Positions 25,754 to 27,712 of a DNA stretch of 27,712 nucleotides are shown here, in pieces (position 1 is the first letter of the stretch; every line of letters starts with the position of its first letter). The translations under genes and the position numbers were made by a program. The stretch comes from Scytonema sp. UIC 10036 (lineage in GTDB: Bacteria > Cyanobacteriota > Cyanobacteriia > Cyanobacteriales > Nostocaceae): the NCBI RefSeq assembly GCF_009725235.1, contig NZ_WJFC01000177.1, forward strand, positions 1-27,712, read 5' to 3'. The notes beneath the pieces were generated by a model. The model was not told the origin of the DNA. It ran no database searches and saw only the letters and a list, made by a program, of their open reading frames with translations.

Positions 25754-25859
25754 AATATAGCAATCCTATTTGATATTCAAACAAGGTAGACAAGGTAGAC
25801 AAGGTAGACAAGGAGGACAAGGAAGAGGTGTTTGTAACTTCTACACGGACTGCTATATT
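25754..25859. mobile_element. MITE-like element holding an ACAAGGTAG nonamer array
   Basis: 106 bases bounded by AATATAGCAATCC (25754-25766) and, on the other strand, AATATAGCAGTCC (25847-25859): 12 of 13 identical. Inside (25781-25823) are four to five copies of ACAAGGTAG/ACAAGGAGG. It lies in the gap between the vWA-like gene and the next gene, so it may alter their coupling. Confidence 0.75.
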
Positions 25860-25885
25860 AACGCTAAAAATAAAAGGAGAAAAAT

Positions 25886-26320
25886 ATGTTACCGGATATG
25901 TCACCCAAACGCAAAGCTAGACTGGAAGCTTGGCTGAGACTCCCTCTGAAAATTTTTCAAAGGATACCCGATCGCGATCGCGCTGATATGAAAGCTGCAA
26001 TTGAAAAATATGCCAAGTTGAATTTAGCGCGATCGCAAATTTCTAAATATGACAGCATTCGCTCTCATCGTTTGGGACGCGATCGGCGTCAAATCACCCA
26101 ATTTATCGTAGTTCTAGCAGGTTCTTTAACATTTTCTGTAGCTCCGCAACTGCTTGCTAAACAATCAGGAAGAGGACCAATTGCAATTTCTGCAGGTTTA
26201 TTAGGTGGTGGTTTAGCTAGCTTTTACGCTCACGCAAATGCGACTAAAGTGCTTACAGGAATCAAGCTGAAAAATCAAACTCAAAATACTCGTAAAGCGA
26301 TTGCTGAGCAGAAGAAATAA
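25886..26320 (+). CDS. Small two-helix membrane protein, unrecognised
   Basis: A 144-residue protein. Residues 1-68 are strongly basic and helical (KRKARLEAWLRLPLKIFQRIP), then two hydrophobic segments at about 70-90 (ITQFIVVLAGSLTFSVAPQLL) and 96-116 (Gly-rich, AISAGLLGGGLASFY), and a basic tail. An optimal AAGGAG site lies seven bases ahead of the ATG. No family is recognised. Nine bases separate it from the next gene, so the two are co-transcribed. Confidence 0.7.
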   Translation: MLPDMSPKRKARLEAWLRLPLKIFQRIPDRDRADMKAAIEKYAKLNLARSQISKYDSIRSHRLGRDRRQITQFIVVLAGSLTFSVAPQLLAKQSGRGPIAISAGLLGGGLASFYAHANATKVLTGIKLKNQTQNTRKAIAEQKK

Positions 26321-26329
26321 AAGAAAATT

Positions 26330-26653
26330 ATGTACTTAGAAGAATTTGAATTACCAGAAGATAGCCTTCAAGAGACTTATACCAAAACTCAACTACAGAT
26401 GCTTGATGACTTGGAGGGTTATCACACTAGCAAACCAGAAAAAGAAGCCTTAGTCATCAGCATAGGATTGAGCATCATTGAAGCAGCAGTGGCTTATTCA
26501 ATGTTAGCATCTGTAGGTGTTTTTATTGCTGCAATTGTAGCATCCTTTCCTGTAGTTCTACTGTGGGCTATTGCTAATTATCATGCCGAGAAAGTCGAAC
26601 TTCCCGAAGTATATGATAAGTTAGTGGAGGAATATTGTGACCATGTTCAATGA
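26330..26653 (+). CDS. Small two-helix membrane protein with acidic ends
   Basis: A 107-residue protein. An acidic N-terminal 38 residues (MYLEEFELPEDSLQETY) and an acidic tail (VELPEVYDKLVEEYCDHVQ) flank two helices at about 40-60 and 62-83. The acidic ends contrast with the basic protein encoded just before, so the two could pair at the membrane. No family recognised. The stop overlaps the next start by 17 bases. Confidence 0.7.
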   Translation: MYLEEFELPEDSLQETYTKTQLQMLDDLEGYHTSKPEKEALVISIGLSIIEAAVAYSMLASVGVFIAAIVASFPVVLLWAIANYHAEKVELPEVYDKLVEEYCDHVQ

Positions 26654-27209
26654 AGACCAAGATAATTTGTCTCCAGAACGATTCAACTCAGCTAAAATGA
26701 ATGATGAGGCTGTACAAATGGTTACTTTAATTACCGACGAGCAAGACTATCGAGAACAGTTTATTGATTGTCGCCTGCAATGGATTTCTGATAATGACCC
26801 TCACAGCCATTTGAAAAACTTTTATATGGTTGACTGTCAGTGTGAAATCAATTTTTTTCTCTCTCGCCAACAAGAACTAGTTAACGAAAGAGACGAACAT
26901 ATTCATCAGATCGAACAGCAATACGATCGGGAAGTACAAGAAATACAAACTATCGAGCCACCAGAATCAGTTGTACCGAAAATAGGACCGGAACATTTAG
27001 TAAGGGAAAGAATTCAACAGTGGAGAGAGCAAGAAATTCACACGAAAACAGAGAGATATCACAAAGATATTCAAATGATTGCAGATAAATACAATAGCTT
27101 GCACGAGCAATGCGAGCAACGAATTCATCGAGCTACTGCTAGTTATCAAGAAGCATTTCGCGTATGGAGAGAAGAACATAATAAAGATATGGGCGATCGT
27201 CTGGGATAA
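26637..27209 (+). CDS. Soluble coiled-coil protein, unrecognised
   Basis: 190 residues, rich in Glu, Gln, His and Arg. After a mixed N-terminal 70 residues, about 80-185 form long charged helices with heptad character (RQQELVNERDEHIHQIEQQY, then YHKDIQMIADKYNSLHEQCE). GTG at 26637 fits best because GGAGG (26626-26630) is six bases ahead; an ATG at 26643 is also possible. No domain recognised. It is the last gene of the vWA/membrane cluster and may be its cytoplasmic arm. Confidence 0.7.
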   Translation: MTMFNEDQDNLSPERFNSAKMNDEAVQMVTLITDEQDYREQFIDCRLQWISDNDPHSHLKNFYMVDCQCEINFFLSRQQELVNERDEHIHQIEQQYDREVQEIQTIEPPESVVPKIGPEHLVRERIQQWREQEIHTKTERYHKDIQMIADKYNSLHEQCEQRIHRATASYQEAFRVWREEHNKDMGDRLG

Positions 27210-27212
27210 TCT

Positions 27213-27507
27213 TCATCGACGCATCTCCTTAAATCGCTGAAACCCTATATTTTCCGTTGAGATGCGTCGATACCTTGTAGAGAGAGGGTTTGAGCTATGT
27301 GTTGTGAGCAATTTTTGGGAGAATGTACTATACTTTTTCTAGATGCGTCGATTTGGCGTCTGAAACCCTTACTGGGTAAGGGCTGCTAGACGAACTCCCC
27401 CCACCGATTGGGTCAATTCGGATTAGCTGGAAACGTTCCTACGGTTCCATTTAGCGTAAGATGCACTCCGGTACTTCCTACCGATTGAGTCAATTCGGAT
27501 TGGTAAA
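27213..27507 (+). ncRNA. Structured RNA, HEARO/omegaRNA-like, without IscB
   Basis: A gene-free stretch dense in helices. CCCTTAC/GTAAGGG (27366-27372/27376-27382); CCGATTG/CAATTCGG hairpins twice (27404-27421 and 27481-27498) with near-identical sequence; TGGAA-CGT/ACG-TTCCA (27428-27449); CGGTA/TACCG (27469-27483), which competes with the second CCGATTG hairpin. To the left, TCGACGCATCT (27216-27226) pairs with AGATGCGTCGA (27260-27270), repeated again at 27341-27351. The order CTAGACGAACTC, twin CCGATTG hairpins and GGAAACGTTCC recalls HEARO RNAs, the omegaRNA class that guides IscB nucleases; this is from memory. No IscB frame is in the window. The left boundary is uncertain; the HEARO-like core begins near 27335. 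Confidence 0.6.
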
Positions 27508-27514
27508 AAACAAA

Positions 27515-27541
27515 AAAGCTCTCCAAAATATGGAGGGCTTT
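27515..27541 (-). terminator. Intrinsic terminator, stronger on the minus strand
   Basis: AAAGCTCTCC (27515-27524) pairs with GGAGGGCTTT (27532-27541), one G-U pair, seven-base loop. On the minus strand it is followed by a long T-rich run (TTTTTTG then TTTTTT); on the + strand only by CTAATG. It may end a minus-strand gene beyond the right edge, or the + strand RNA. Confidence 0.7.
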
Positions 27542-27557
27542 CTAATGACTAAGAGGT

Positions 27558-27711
27558 TGTTTGAAAAGTGGTTAGCAACGGCATTATTACCCCCCTTAAT
27601 CCCCCCTTGTTAAGGGGGGAAATAAGAAAAATTCGGTTCCCTCCCCTTTCTAAGGGGAGGGTTAGGGTGGGGTAAAAAATATTTGATACATCAATCATGA
27701 CTTTTCAAACA
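27558..27711. mobile_element. Short inverted-repeat element with two palindromes
   Basis: TGTTTGAAAAGT at 27558-27569 and its perfect complement at 27700-27711 bound 154 bases. Inside are two hairpins: CCCCCCTT/AAGGGGGG (27601-27619) and CCCTCCCCTT/AAGGGGAGGG (27639-27661). No ORF. The hairpins are of the same type as that at 7879-7897. Confidence 0.65.
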
Positions 27712-27712
27712 T

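Overview
The window is from a filamentous, probably heterocyst-forming cyanobacterium. The signs are very frequent HIP1 octamers (GCGATCGC), low-to-moderate GC, heptamer and nonamer tandem repeats of the type common in Nostocales, pro-rich cyanobacterial hypothetical proteins and HEARO-like RNA. No tRNA, rRNA or CRISPR array was seen.

Layout. 1-2.7 kb: a decayed small ORF, a four-EF-hand calcium-binding protein (+), a MoaD/ThiS-type sulfur carrier (-) and the N-terminal half of a Cache-domain membrane sensor (+) whose 3' end is lost. 2.6-7.2 kb (-): a SAV_2336-type vWA protein fused to a caspase-like domain, preceded by the last part of a MoxR AAA ATPase and a short EAD1 adaptor ORF. This is the gene set of the vWA-MoxR-EAD conflict systems, but here it is damaged: the AAA has no Walker A/B and the caspase has lost its catalytic Cys. 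7.2-7.9 kb is non-coding and carries two copies of a MITE-like element. 7.9-16.7 kb (-): one gene train reading dynamin-like GTPase, small P-loop GTPase, tail-anchored protein, seven-TPR protein, then an intact caspase fused to a C-terminal alpha/beta hydrolase. About 2 kb of this caspase gene is duplicated in the vWA-caspase gene.

16.8-17.6 kb: an NmrA/Tic62-like NAD(P)-binding protein with its own terminator. 17.9-19.7 kb (-): a long cyanobacterial protein without a recognised domain. 19.8-23.2 kb (+): a GH38 alpha-mannosidase hit by at least four kinds of short-repeat insertion and now split over three frames. 23.4-24.0 kb (-): a VapBC-type toxin-antitoxin pair.

24.1-27.2 kb is the least familiar part: a two-helix membrane protein with a CARF-like domain (-, frameshifted near its end) faces a four-gene + strand cluster made of a membrane vWA-like protein, two small two-helix membrane proteins and a coiled-coil protein. 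There is no cas gene nearby. 27.2-27.5 kb holds a densely folded RNA resembling HEARO/omegaRNA without an IscB gene, and the window ends in another short inverted-repeat element.

Overall this looks like a defence/conflict and cell-death island (caspases, hydrolase, GTPases, TPR, EAD, vWA, CARF, VapBC) with much repeat-driven rearrangement. Two modules seem intact enough to work: the GTPase-TPR-caspase/hydrolase train and the vWA/membrane/coiled-coil cluster.
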